From SAR86 cluster bacterium (GTDB lineage: Bacteria; Pseudomonadota; Gammaproteobacteria; Magnimaribacterales; Magnimaribacteraceae): a stretch of DNA of 37,965 bases. The position numbers were made by a program, and so were the translations under genes. The notes below the pieces were generated by a model. That model made no database searches, was not told the DNA's origin, and was given only the letters and a program-made list of their open reading frames with translations. Shown here piece by piece: positions 24,239-32,628 of the stretch. Position 1 is the stretch's first letter; each line of letters begins with the position of its first letter. The DNA lies in contig JAQWNM010000004.1 in assembly GCA_029268615.1 (NCBI GenBank), positions 1 through 37,965 on the forward strand, read 5' to 3'.

Positions 24239-26875
24239 ATGTTCAAGGGAATATTTCTTTATATAGTTTCTCTATTGATACTTACTTTTAGTATTTTAGT
24301 TCATGCCAATTCTCAAACAGATAGTATTGAAGAAGTGGTGGTGACAGGTTCTTATATTAAAGGAAGTCCGACTGACGGATCTTCTCCTGTAGAAATATTA
24401 GATAGATCTGAGATCAATGCTATGGGGGCTTCCACAATAGCTGATATAACAGCAAATATAGCAGTTAATTCTGGGTCTGAAAATAATGCAGATGCCTTTA
24501 CTCAAGGCTCAACTCAAGGTACTTCAAATATCAATTTAAGAGGCCTTGGGTTATCCTCTACACTTGTTTTAGTTGATGGTAGACGTCACACAATTTCAGG
24601 AGTTACAGCTAATGACGGGAGTGTTTTTGTAAATACTGCATCCATACCTTTGGTTGCGCTAGATAGAGTAGAAGTCTTAAAAGAAGGAGCTGCATCAATC
24701 TATGGCTCAGATGCAGTAGCTGGAGTGGTAAATTATATATTTAGAAGAGACTTTGAGGGCTTTGAAGCAGAAATTTCTCAACAAGAAACAGATCTAGCTA
24801 GTCAGAAAGATAGGAGGGCTAGCGTTATTTATGGCTTTGAAGAAGAAGATACAAATTTTATTGTAGCTTTGAGTCATCTTGATAGAACACCTTTAGCTGG
24901 TTCTAATTTTAATCCAAGTTTAGCTCCCTTAGGAGTCAGCGGTTTAGGCACTAGCTTTTTACTTTTTGGTCCTTCTAGTGTTTTTTCTGGACCTTATGCA
25001 GGTACTTACTCTATATATGAAAATGTGCCTGATCCTAACTGTGAAGGCAATAAAGGTATTTTAATACCTCAAGGTAGTGGTCAACGATGCGGCTTTTTTT
25101 ACGGAGGTAGATTCAATATTGTAAATGATGAGGAACATAGAAGTATATATTCATCCTTTCAATCTCAAGTTTCTTCTAACTTAACATTTAACTTGGATAT
25201 TCTCAGTTCACAAATAGAGGTTAAGGACAACCCTCAATCTCCTTCTTACCCAGCCTTATCTTACTTAAGTCCAAGTAATGCAATTTTACCAGGCAAGGGG
25301 GGCAACCCTTTTGGGGTTCCAGTTCTTTGGATAGGAAGGCCTTTGGCATCTGCTTTTCCTTCACCTTTGGCACCAAGGGAATCTAAGACAACAAGAATCT
25401 CTTTTGGTTTATCAGGTTTATTTAGTAATGGATTTAATTGGAACCTTCAACTTACAAATAGCTCAGAAAAAAACTATGTAGAACAGCCAGATACAAGCAC
25501 TAGTAGATTTTCAGATGCAATCAACGGTATTGGGGGAGTTAATGGAAATGAAACATGGAGCTTAGTTGACCCAATTTCTAATTCCCAATCTTTAATTGAC
25601 TATATTTCAACTTCTCAAAAGACATATATTGAGACAGATCTTACGGTATTAGATTTTTTATCTACTGGACAAATTAGTTCAATTAATCTTGCTTTAGGAG
25701 TTCAATTAAGAGAAGAAGAATATGTTTTATCCAGAGATTTAAATTCGATAGCTGAATTTGATACAGATGGAAATATAACAAAACCTGCTAATTTATTATT
25801 CCTAGGAGGAGGGCTTGAATCTTCTAAATCAAGAGATACTTCAGCATTCTTTATAGAAGCTTCATATTCTCCTAGCGAATCATTTGAATTGAAAGGGGCA
25901 TTGAGATATGAAGATTTAGAATCTGATAGTTCAGTAAATCCAAAAATTTCTTTGAGATATCAATCTAGTGATTCTTTAATTTTAAGGGCTTCTCTAAGTA
26001 CTTCATTTAGGGAGGCATCACTGGCTCAGCTTTCTTCTAGCAATATAGGCTTGCAAGGCATTCAAGATTATGATGCAAGCGGAAATGCAAAAGGAGGCAC
26101 GGCTTTTATTAGAATTGCTCAAAAAAATAATCCAGATTTAAAACCAGAAGAGTCAGATAACTTAAACATGGGAGTTATATGGAGGCCCAGTAACCAATTA
26201 GAAATAAAATTAGATTACTGGGCAATTGATTATAAAGATGTTATTACAATAGAAAGTGCTCAAGGAAAAGTTTTAACAAATCCCTTAGGAGACCCTGATG
26301 TTAAAAGAACTACAGGTGGTACATTAGTTGGTGTTACAACTAATTATTTTAATGCTGCAAGCGTAGATACTAATGGTTTTGATTTTGAAGCTTCATACAT
26401 GATAGATTCATCCATAGGAGAGCTTGATTTTGGTTTAAATATTATGCATATGTTGAAATACGAAATTCCTGCAGGTTCTGGATCAAAGGATGTAGTTGGC
26501 CAATTTAATTTTGATAATTTTGCTAGATCAATGCCAGAAACTAAGATGGTCTTATCCTCTATCTTGACTAAAGGTAATCATATTCTTGCCGGATATGGAA
26601 GATTGATATCTAGCTATGAAACTTCAAGACCTATTTCAACATCTGCAGCATCTCAGGGCTTTACTAAAAACATAGATAGTTTTTTTACCTTAGATCTCCA
26701 ATATAATTATTTATTTGATTTAAGTGATTATGATATGCAATTTACTTTAGGGGTCAAAAACATATTTGATGAAGAAGCTCCTAGAGTTTATGACGCAGCT
26801 AACTGGAGTTATGACTCTAAACACCATGACCCGCGCGGAAGAATAACTTTTCTTGGTTTAAAAATAATGAGATAG
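24239..26875 (+). CDS. TonB-dependent outer-membrane receptor (second)
   Basis: An 878-residue outer-membrane importer. It has a signal peptide with a hydrophobic core at 5-21 and cleavage likely after VHA (21-23). The TonB box EEVVVTG is at 31-37, and the plug contains NINLRGLGLSSTLVLVDGRR and LKEGAASIYGSDAVAGVVNY. The barrel ends with RGRITFLGLKIMR. A good Shine-Dalgarno GAGGG (24230-24234) precedes the ATG, one of the few strong ones here. It shares plug style with the first receptor (SxIKG after the TonB box, the same gate-loop motif), so the two belong to one broad group but differ in barrel length by about 100 residues. Nearby are a tRNA-Pro gene, an M28 peptidase and a DadA-like enzyme. 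Ligand unknown. Confidence 0.93.
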   Translation: MFKGIFLYIVSLLILTFSILVHANSQTDSIEEVVVTGSYIKGSPTDGSSPVEILDRSEINAMGASTIADITANIAVNSGSENNADAFTQGSTQGTSNINLRGLGLSSTLVLVDGRRHTISGVTANDGSVFVNTASIPLVALDRVEVLKEGAASIYGSDAVAGVVNYIFRRDFEGFEAEISQQETDLASQKDRRASVIYGFEEEDTNFIVALSHLDRTPLAGSNFNPSLAPLGVSGLGTSFLLFGPSSVFSGPYAGTYSIYENVPDPNCEGNKGILIPQGSGQRCGFFYGGRFNIVNDEEHRSIYSSFQSQVSSNLTFNLDILSSQIEVKDNPQSPSYPALSYLSPSNAILPGKGGNPFGVPVLWIGRPLASAFPSPLAPRESKTTRISFGLSGLFSNGFNWNLQLTNSSEKNYVEQPDTSTSRFSDAINGIGGVNGNETWSLVDPISNSQSLIDYISTSQKTYIETDLTVLDFLSTGQISSINLALGVQLREEEYVLSRDLNSIAEFDTDGNITKPANLLFLGGGLESSKSRDTSAFFIEASYSPSESFELKGALRYEDLESDSSVNPKISLRYQSSDSLILRASLSTSFREASLAQLSSSNIGLQGIQDYDASGNAKGGTAFIRIAQKNNPDLKPEESDNLNMGVIWRPSNQLEIKLDYWAIDYKDVITIESAQGKVLTNPLGDPDVKRTTGGTLVGVTTNYFNAASVDTNGFDFEASYMIDSSIGELDFGLNIMHMLKYEIPAGSGSKDVVGQFNFDNFARSMPETKMVLSSILTKGNHILAGYGRLISSYETSRPISTSAASQGFTKNIDSFFTLDLQYNYLFDLSDYDMQFTLGVKNIFDEEAPRVYDAANWSYDSKHHDPRGRITFLGLKIMR

Positions 26876-26982
26876 TTTTTTAATCTTTAAAACAGTTTAT
26901 AATTAAATAATCTCTTGAGATATCTTTAAATAAATCAGGGTTATCGTAAAGTTTTTGTAGTAAAATTTTTTTTAATTTTTAT

Positions 26983-27059
26983 CGGGGCATAGCGCAGTCT
27001 GGTAGCGTACCTGCTTTGGGAGCAGGTGGTCGCAGGTTCAAATCCTGCTGCCCCGACCA
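26983..27059 (+). tRNA. tRNA-Pro (anticodon TGG)
   Basis: The 77-base gene folds as a standard cloverleaf. The acceptor arm CGGGGCA (26983-26989) pairs with TGCCCCG (27049-27055), then discriminator A and encoded CCA (27057-27059). The anticodon stem CCTGC/GCAGG encloses loop TTTGGGA with anticodon TGG at 27017-27019. The T arm has GGTTCAAATCC. It resembles the E. coli proM product. The M28 gene stop lies 6 bases beyond on the other strand. Confidence 0.96.
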
Positions 27060-27065
27060 TATCAC

Positions 27066-28694
27066 CTAATTATTTTCCCTAGATTTATCTCTAATAGACT
27101 TAAATTCATTCCCTTCATACCAGTTAGGCCATTCAGATGAATTTGAGAGACTTAAGATCATTTCTTTTGTTATCTCAAGATGCTCAACAAATCCGCTTAA
27201 ATCCCATTTAGAGTCATACTCATCAGAAGGTTGATGATAGTCATTTTTTGTATAATTCTGTGCAATGAGTTCTCCGGCTTGTGTCCCTCCCTCTAATTTA
27301 TCTAAACCTCCGTCAGCATATAAAACAGGCACACCCTTTTTAGCTAAACTGATATGATCAGAACGATAAAAATATCCTTTCTCAGGAAAAGGGTCTGGCT
27401 TAATATACTTGTCGTATTTTTTAATTGTAAGAGATAGAAGGTCTTCTAATTCAGAAGCTCCATGACCCACAACAATTACATCTCTTACTTGTCCGGTAGG
27501 ATAAATAGCATCAAAATTAAATCCAGCCACTATATTTGATAATTTAATAGAAGGATAAGTGGCAAAATGTTCAGAACCAAGAAGTCCCGACTCTTCCGCT
27601 GTTACAAATAGAAATAATACAGATCTTTCCATTTCATAATCTTTTAAGGTTTCCGCTAATTCAAGAACTCCTGCAACACCAGTAGCATTATCAATTGCCC
27701 CATTATAGATTTTATCTTCTCCTAAATCCTTCATCCCTAAATGATCCCAATGTGCCATTGATAATATGTACTCTTCAGGACGAAGATTTCCTTTTTTTAT
27801 TCCTACAATATTATGAGATTCTCTGAAATTATAATCATTATTAATACTAGCATTGAGTGATAAGGTACTTAATTTTTTTGGCTTAAAATCTTTTGATATC
27901 GAAGCTTGTGTTTCCTTTTCTAAATTAAGTCCAGATAGATTGAAAAGACTTTTTGCTATTTCGTTAGATAACCAAGACTCCATCTTTACTTGTTGTTTCA
28001 TGTTACCGCGTCTATCCAAGTCAATCTGCTTTCCAAGCCAAGAAGTTTCTACAACTTGCCAAGGATAAGCAGCTGGCTCTGTATCATGAATAATCATAAT
28101 TCCTTCGGCACCTTGCCGGGAAGCTTCTTCAATCTTGTATTTCCATCTACCGTAGTAAGTCATTGCATTTCCAGTAAATAGATTAGGATCTTTTGTGGCA
28201 AAGCCAGGATCATTTATTAATACTACTGCAATTTTGCCTTGCATATTAATATCCTTATAGTCATTCCACTCATATTCAGGAGCCACTATTCCATAGCCAA
28301 CAAACACCAGTTCGCTTTGGTTAATATTTAATTTGTCTTCTAATTTCTTGGTCCAAAAAACTATATCCTTACCTTGAGTTAGAACAATTTTATTTTTTCC
28401 ATTAAGGATAGAAACTTCTGAATTTCTTTGAACTTCAGATTCTACTAGAGGCACTTTAATTAAAAAGCTATCTTTTAATGGTTCAAGGCCATAATTCATA
28501 AGTTGATTAACTAGATATTCTTTAGTCAAGAGTCCTCCTTGAGTTCCAGGAGCTCTTCCTTGGTATTTATCTGAAGATATTTCTTTTATATGTTTGTGTA
28601 AATTTTGTTCTTCAATAAGATTTTGTTTTAAACTCTCATCAGTACAAGAAAGAATTAATAGGAGTATAGGTATTAGTAAGTATATTTTCTGCAT
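27066..28694 (-). CDS. M28-family metallopeptidase lipoprotein
   Basis: A 542-residue zinc aminopeptidase-like exopeptidase. The lipobox LILSC puts the lipidated Cys at residue 17, so it is anchored on the periplasmic side. A protease-associated (PA) domain interrupts the catalytic domain at roughly 110-250. Zinc ligands and catalytic residues by motif are H315 and D317 (MAHWDHLG), D335 (AIDNATG), E367 and E368 (TAEESG), D395 (NFDAI) and H487 (YHQPSDEY), a full set. This architecture is common in marine bacteria that digest imported peptides. It is divergent from a DadA-like gene with only 36 bases between starts, so control elements must overlap coding sequence. Peptide specificity is not visible. 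Confidence 0.92.
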   Translation of the reverse strand: MQKIYLLIPILLLILSCTDESLKQNLIEEQNLHKHIKEISSDKYQGRAPGTQGGLLTKEYLVNQLMNYGLEPLKDSFLIKVPLVESEVQRNSEVSILNGKNKIVLTQGKDIVFWTKKLEDKLNINQSELVFVGYGIVAPEYEWNDYKDINMQGKIAVVLINDPGFATKDPNLFTGNAMTYYGRWKYKIEEASRQGAEGIMIIHDTEPAAYPWQVVETSWLGKQIDLDRRGNMKQQVKMESWLSNEIAKSLFNLSGLNLEKETQASISKDFKPKKLSTLSLNASINNDYNFRESHNIVGIKKGNLRPEEYILSMAHWDHLGMKDLGEDKIYNGAIDNATGVAGVLELAETLKDYEMERSVLFLFVTAEESGLLGSEHFATYPSIKLSNIVAGFNFDAIYPTGQVRDVIVVGHGASELEDLLSLTIKKYDKYIKPDPFPEKGYFYRSDHISLAKKGVPVLYADGGLDKLEGGTQAGELIAQNYTKNDYHQPSDEYDSKWDLSGFVEHLEITKEMILSLSNSSEWPNWYEGNEFKSIRDKSRENN

Positions 28695-28730
28695 GTTCTT
28701 TTATTTTAATTCTAATCATAATATTAAAGA

Positions 28731-29996
28731 ATGATTAAAAAACAAACGATTATTATAGGGGGCGGTCTTCAAGGTCTAGCTACTGCAAATGCATTACTGG
28801 ACAGAGGTGAAGATGTTCTTGTCTTGGAAAGAAGAAATGGCACTGCTCTAGAAACTAGTTTTGCTAATGCAGGGATGATTACTCCTTCTCAATCTAGTCC
28901 TTGGAATTCCCCAAAAGATATTTTCAAAATGATTTCTTCAATAGGAAAAGAAGATTCGGCTATGTTAGTTCGGATGCAGGCTGTTCCTGGACTTTTGGGC
29001 TGGGCTGTTAGATTTATCCTCAATTCATCTTCAAAGCGTTTTACTGCTGCCACTATAGATAATTTTAATTTATGTTCCTATAGCAGAGATTTGACTGCAT
29101 CTTTTAGGGAGACTGAGGAAATTCACTATGATGAATCAACTTTAGGCACTACTAAAATTTTTAGGAACCAAAAGTCTTTTGAAGAAAGTTTGATTTCTCT
29201 TGATAAGTATAAAGAATTAGGAATAAATTATCAGGCCTTGGATAGTAATTCTTTAACTTCATTAGAGCCTCAATTAAAACAATTATCTTCACAAATAATC
29301 GGCGCTCTATTATTTGAAGAAGATGAGACTGGAGACGCTTATCTTTTTTGTAAAGAATTAGAAAGAATAGTTCGTAATAAAGGGGGTCGTATTCATACAG
29401 GCACAGAAATAATAGGCTTACAAAGCCATAAGAAGAAAATTACAGGAGTTAAAACTAGTAGAGTTGATATTCAGACTAATAAGGTTGTTATTGCAGCTGG
29501 CAGCTGGTCTCGACATTTAGTTGAATCTTTAGGGCTAAATTTGCATATTAGACCCGTAAAAGGTTACTCCATAACTTTAGATTTAGATGGAAGTAATGTT
29601 TCTCCTAAGTTGGCAATTGTAGATGAGGATCTTCATACAGCTATTACTCCATTTAAGAATCGAATAAGGGTTGCTGGCACTGCTGAATTCGCAGGTTTTG
29701 ATGAAGAAATAAGAAATTCTAGGATACTTAATTTAATTGATACTTTGAAGAATGTTTATCCAGATCTTTCTTCTAACTTAAATTATGATGAAGGGCAGAT
29801 TTGGAGTGGCTTTAGACCCATGAGTTCTGATGGTAAGCCGTACATTGGCAAAACAAAAATAGAAGGTCTTTTTATTAATACTGGCCAAGGTCATTTAGGA
29901 TGGACAATGGCAATGGGTTCAGCTTCTCTTTTAGCAGACATAATGACCAATCAAAAAACAGCTATAGATTCTATGCCGTTTAATGTTTCAAGGTAG
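28731..29996 (+). CDS. FAD-dependent D-amino-acid dehydrogenase, DadA-like (second copy)
   Basis: A 421-residue DAO-superfamily flavoenzyme. The FAD motif GGGLQG is at 10-15, with E ending the second strand (LVLERR). DadA hallmarks are strong: ETSFANAGMITPSQSSPWNSP, GDAYLFCKEL, RPVKGYSITLD, GFRPMSSDGKPYIG and NTGQGHLGWTMAMGSASLLAD. It should oxidise D-amino acids to 2-oxo acids at the inner membrane. It shares several motifs with the first DadA-like protein in this window, yet they differ in length and in much of the substrate domain, so they probably prefer different amino acids. It is divergent from the M28 peptidase and converges with an SDR after a 9-base gap. Confidence 0.88.
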   Translation: MIKKQTIIIGGGLQGLATANALLDRGEDVLVLERRNGTALETSFANAGMITPSQSSPWNSPKDIFKMISSIGKEDSAMLVRMQAVPGLLGWAVRFILNSSSKRFTAATIDNFNLCSYSRDLTASFRETEEIHYDESTLGTTKIFRNQKSFEESLISLDKYKELGINYQALDSNSLTSLEPQLKQLSSQIIGALLFEEDETGDAYLFCKELERIVRNKGGRIHTGTEIIGLQSHKKKITGVKTSRVDIQTNKVVIAAGSWSRHLVESLGLNLHIRPVKGYSITLDLDGSNVSPKLAIVDEDLHTAITPFKNRIRVAGTAEFAGFDEEIRNSRILNLIDTLKNVYPDLSSNLNYDEGQIWSGFRPMSSDGKPYIGKTKIEGLFINTGQGHLGWTMAMGSASLLADIMTNQKTAIDSMPFNVSR

Positions 29997-30005
29997 CCTT
30001 ATTCT

Positions 30006-30785
30006 TTAAATGTTAGATTTTTCAATTAACTTCCATAGCAGGTTTGGAGTGAATCTTCGAGCATAAGTTAGAATTTTAGCTTCGGCATTAGGCAGTAATA
30101 TTTGGACTTTATTTTTTAATCCTTTTTCAATAGAATCTATAATTTTATTAGGATCGCTGAGTCTTCCTTTCTCCTTAGATAATGTTATATTTTTGGGACA
30201 ATCATCACCAAGTGCATTATCTATTAATGGAGTATCTACCATATTTGGTTCCACAAGCATTAAATGAGTATTTGATGAGCTGATTTCATGCTGTAATATT
30301 TCTATATAGCTATTTACCGCACTTTTAGTGGATGAATAAGGTCCTAGTCCTGTATTTAAAACATGACCAGCAATTGACCCAAAAAAAATAGCCTGGCCAC
30401 TATCTTTTTTTATCATTTCCGACACTACTGTATGGACTAAATTGACAGTACCGCCAAAATTAATTTCCATAAGCTTCATGGTAGAAGTAGGATCGGATAG
30501 CAAAATTGGTTTAGCGGGCATTATTGCTGCGGCATTGACAAGACAATCAACGGATCCTAGATCCTTACTCACTTGGGCTACTAAATCATTAACTTTTGAA
30601 AAAGAAGATATGTCGCAATAGAAAGGAAATAAGTTATTAGAAGATTTTGCATCTTCTTTTAATTGATTAATATTTAAATCTACCGTAGCTACCTGCATCC
30701 CTTGTTTAGCCATTCTGTTAGCTATAATCTTACCCATGCCACTTGCTGCGCCTGTCACTAGGCCTATTTTTCCTTTAAAGCTCAT
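30006..30785 (-). CDS. SDR-family oxidoreductase upstream of tRNA-Arg
   Basis: A 259-residue short-chain dehydrogenase. TGAASGMG is at 11-18 and Asp after the second strand (TVDLN) suggests NAD(H). Catalytic residues are N109, S137, Y150 and K154 (YSSTK). The usual NNAG is replaced by NAAA (84-87). The C-terminal part ends in LTYARRFTPNLLWKLIEKSNI, a basic amphipathic tail seen in SDRs related to retinol or steroid dehydrogenases that associate with membranes. The gene stands alone on the minus strand between the second DadA-like gene and tRNA-Arg. Substrate unknown. Confidence 0.88.
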   Translation of the reverse strand: MSFKGKIGLVTGAASGMGKIIANRMAKQGMQVATVDLNINQLKEDAKSSNNLFPFYCDISSFSKVNDLVAQVSKDLGSVDCLVNAAAIMPAKPILLSDPTSTMKLMEINFGGTVNLVHTVVSEMIKKDSGQAIFFGSIAGHVLNTGLGPYSSTKSAVNSYIEILQHEISSSNTHLMLVEPNMVDTPLIDNALGDDCPKNITLSKEKGRLSDPNKIIDSIEKGLKNKVQILLPNAEAKILTYARRFTPNLLWKLIEKSNI

Positions 30786-30898
30786 AAAATATTCTCTATA
30801 AATTTTATTAAAATAACTAGTTCACACTGTTTCTAATAAATCGAATCTTTATAGTACAATATATTTTAAGTTAATAAAGTTTCTGTTTTCTCATTCTT

Positions 30899-30975
30899 GG
30901 GGCCATAGCTCAGCTGGATAGAGCATCGGTTTTCTAAACCGAGGGTCGAAGGTTCGAGTCCTTCTGGCCCCACCA
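30899..30975 (+). tRNA. tRNA-Arg (anticodon TCT)
   Basis: A 77-base cloverleaf. The acceptor GGGGCCA (30899-30905) pairs with TGGCCCC (30965-30971), then discriminator A and encoded CCA (30973-30975). The anticodon stem TCGGT/ACCGA holds loop TTTCTAA with TCT at 30933-30935, reading AGA, a frequent arginine codon in these AT-rich genes. The T arm has GGTTCGAGTCC. Confidence 0.96.
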
Positions 30976-31052
30976 AGTTTAAATATTTAACCAAAAGTAT
31001 TTGCTTTAAAAATTAAAGAAGATTATATTTTTATAGAGTTATTTTTTAGTTT

Positions 31053-31319
31053 ATGCGCGCAGTTCATGTAAATATTTATGGTGCCGTGCAAGGTGTCGGC
31101 TATAGGAGATGGTTGAGAGATATTTGCACGAAACTTTCTATAAAAGGATGGGTCAGAAATTCTTCTGATGGATCTGTTGAATGTTTTTTACAAGGTGATG
31201 CAGAGGCAGTGAATAAGATCCTAATTAGCTGTTGGGAAGGATCTAAGAATTCTGAGGTAGATGACATCCTGGAAAAGGAAGGCACAGAAGAAACCTTAAT
31301 TGATTTTAAAATTCTTTAA
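31053..31319 (+). CDS. acyP: Acylphosphatase
   Basis: An 88-residue cytosolic enzyme that hydrolyses the carboxyl-phosphate bond of acyl phosphates. The signature VQGVGYR (12-18) gives the phosphate-binding loop with catalytic R18, and GWVRNSSDGSVE supplies N36. Length fits the family at about 90 residues. It lies 77 bases after tRNA-Arg and converges with the LhgO-like gene after 43 bases. Confidence 0.95.
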   Translation: MRAVHVNIYGAVQGVGYRRWLRDICTKLSIKGWVRNSSDGSVECFLQGDAEAVNKILISCWEGSKNSEVDDILEKEGTEETLIDFKIL

Positions 31320-31362
31320 TTCTTTAAATCATAGAAGGTACTATTTTTAGATATTTTTTATT

Positions 31363-32457
31363 TTAGATTAAATCCATTATTCTATCAGCTATAGCGAGCG
31401 AAGAAGTAAGACCAGGGCTTTCTATGCCGAAGAGATTGATCAACCCTTTTATGTTATGTTTTTCCTTTCCCTGTATAACAAAATCCGCTCCTTGCTCTTT
31501 AGGGCCATAGATTTTTGGTCTTATACCAGTGTAATCAGGTTGTAACTTAGAGCCATCAATATGAGGCCAATATAACTTTATTGATTGTAAAAATTTATCA
31601 TGAAGTGTTTCATCAAATGAGTAGTCTATTTTATCTACCCAGGTAACATCTGGACCAAATTTAGCTCTTCCATCTAGGCCAATAGATAGATGGATACCTA
31701 AACCATGAGCATTAGGTAAAGGATAAATTAGATGGTTAAAATTATGTTTACCAGTCAGTTGGTAGTAATGGCCTTTAGCAAAATACATTTCTGGAACAAA
31801 AGATTTCTTTAATCCTGAAATTTTTTTAGCTACTTTTGTAGCATTAAGACCGGCGCAATTAATGATATTCTTGGATTTAACTGTAAATTTTTCGTCAGCT
31901 TGAACAAATATCTGATGTTCATTAGGCGAGGTATTAATATTCGTTACTTCTGAATTTAAAGAGATCATGCCTTGAGTTTTTAAAAAATCATTCTCCAATG
32001 AGAACATTAGTTCAGCTGCATCAATCATGCCAGTTGTACCAGAAAATAAAGCTCCTTCAGATAAAACATCTGGTTCTTGCTCTACTAAATCTTCTTTTGA
32101 CAATAAAATTAAGTCTTTTACACCGTTGAAATCTCCTTGCTCTTTTAGAGTTTTCAGCTTTTTATTATCTTCTTTTTTATTGGCAACAATAAATTTCCCA
32201 ATTTTTTTATGAGTTACATTCTTTTGCTTAGCATAGTCATATAATAAATTTTTACCTGATATACATAATTCTGCTTTTAATGAATTTTTAGGATAATAAA
32301 TCCCTGCATGGATTACCCCAGAGTTTCTGCTAGAGGTTGCTTCTCCTAATCTAGCCTCTTTTTCTAACAGAACAACCTCTTGTCCATTATCAGAAAGTTT
32401 TGCTGCAATAGCTAAACCAACAACACCTCCACCTATTACTATAGTTTCAACTTTCAT
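31363..32457 (-). CDS. L-2-hydroxyglutarate oxidase-like FAD enzyme
   Basis: A 364-residue DAO-superfamily flavoenzyme. The FAD-binding GGGVVG is at 9-14 with E ending the second strand (LLEKE). The segment ATSSRNSGVIHAGIYYPKNSLKA is the family hallmark shared with L-2-hydroxyglutarate dehydrogenase/LhgO. GLGIHLSIGLDGRAKFGPDVTW and the C-terminal GIESPGLTSSLAIADRI agree. Such enzymes oxidise L-2-hydroxyglutarate to 2-oxoglutarate and feed electrons to quinone. The gene has no csiD or gabDT neighbour here, so a lysine-glutarate pathway cannot be assumed; repairing the side product L-2-hydroxyglutarate is a reasonable role. It lies between the Arg and His tRNA genes, reading away from tRNA-His. 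Confidence 0.88.
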   Translation of the reverse strand: MKVETIVIGGGVVGLAIAAKLSDNGQEVVLLEKEARLGEATSSRNSGVIHAGIYYPKNSLKAELCISGKNLLYDYAKQKNVTHKKIGKFIVANKKEDNKKLKTLKEQGDFNGVKDLILLSKEDLVEQEPDVLSEGALFSGTTGMIDAAELMFSLENDFLKTQGMISLNSEVTNINTSPNEHQIFVQADEKFTVKSKNIINCAGLNATKVAKKISGLKKSFVPEMYFAKGHYYQLTGKHNFNHLIYPLPNAHGLGIHLSIGLDGRAKFGPDVTWVDKIDYSFDETLHDKFLQSIKLYWPHIDGSKLQPDYTGIRPKIYGPKEQGADFVIQGKEKHNIKGLINLFGIESPGLTSSLAIADRIMDLI

Positions 32458-32541
32458 TAATAATTTTTAAAAGAATCATAATTTGTATGTAAAATACGGT
32501 TTTAGTTTACATTCTTTATGTAATGTTAGAATAATTTTTTT

Positions 32542-32618
32542 GGTGGACGTAGCTCAGTTGGTAGAGCTCTGGCTTGTGATGCCAGTCGTCGTGGGTTCGA
32601 GCCCCATCGTCCACCCCA
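32542..32618 (+). tRNA. tRNA-His (anticodon GTG)
   Basis: It carries the extra 5' G (G-1, 32542) facing discriminator C (32615), the histidine identity pair. The acceptor GTGGACG (32543-32549) pairs with CGTCCAC (32608-32614), and the encoded CCA is 32616-32618. The anticodon stem CTGGC/GCCAG holds loop TTGTGAT with GTG at 32576-32578. Its final A is also the first base of the AGGA ribosome-binding site of tig. Confidence 0.97.
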
Positions 32619-32622
32619 GGAC
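32618..32622 (+). promoter_or_regulatory. tig ribosome-binding site overlapping the tRNA-His 3' end
   Basis: AGGAC (32618-32622) is 6 bases from the tig ATG at 32629. Its first A is the terminal A of the tRNA-His CCA. Cutting the tRNA from a shared transcript would leave a tig mRNA starting with GGAC and only 10 leader bases. Confidence 0.55.
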
Positions 32623-32628
32623 AAATAT

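Noticed and set aside
26910-26921. Terminator after the second TonB receptor
   Set aside because: ATCTC-TT-GAGAT is only a 5-bp stem with a 2-base loop and no T-run, too weak to call.
32487-32523. Repeated ATGTAA/TTTACAT elements upstream of tRNA-His
   Set aside because: ATGTAAA, TTTACAT and ATGTAA form small dyads, but they are short, AT-rich and could simply be part of the tRNA promoter.
26983-32618. Integrated mobile island using the tRNA genes as attachment sites
   Set aside because: No integrase, no repeated tRNA 3' ends and no shift in base composition were seen between the tRNA genes.
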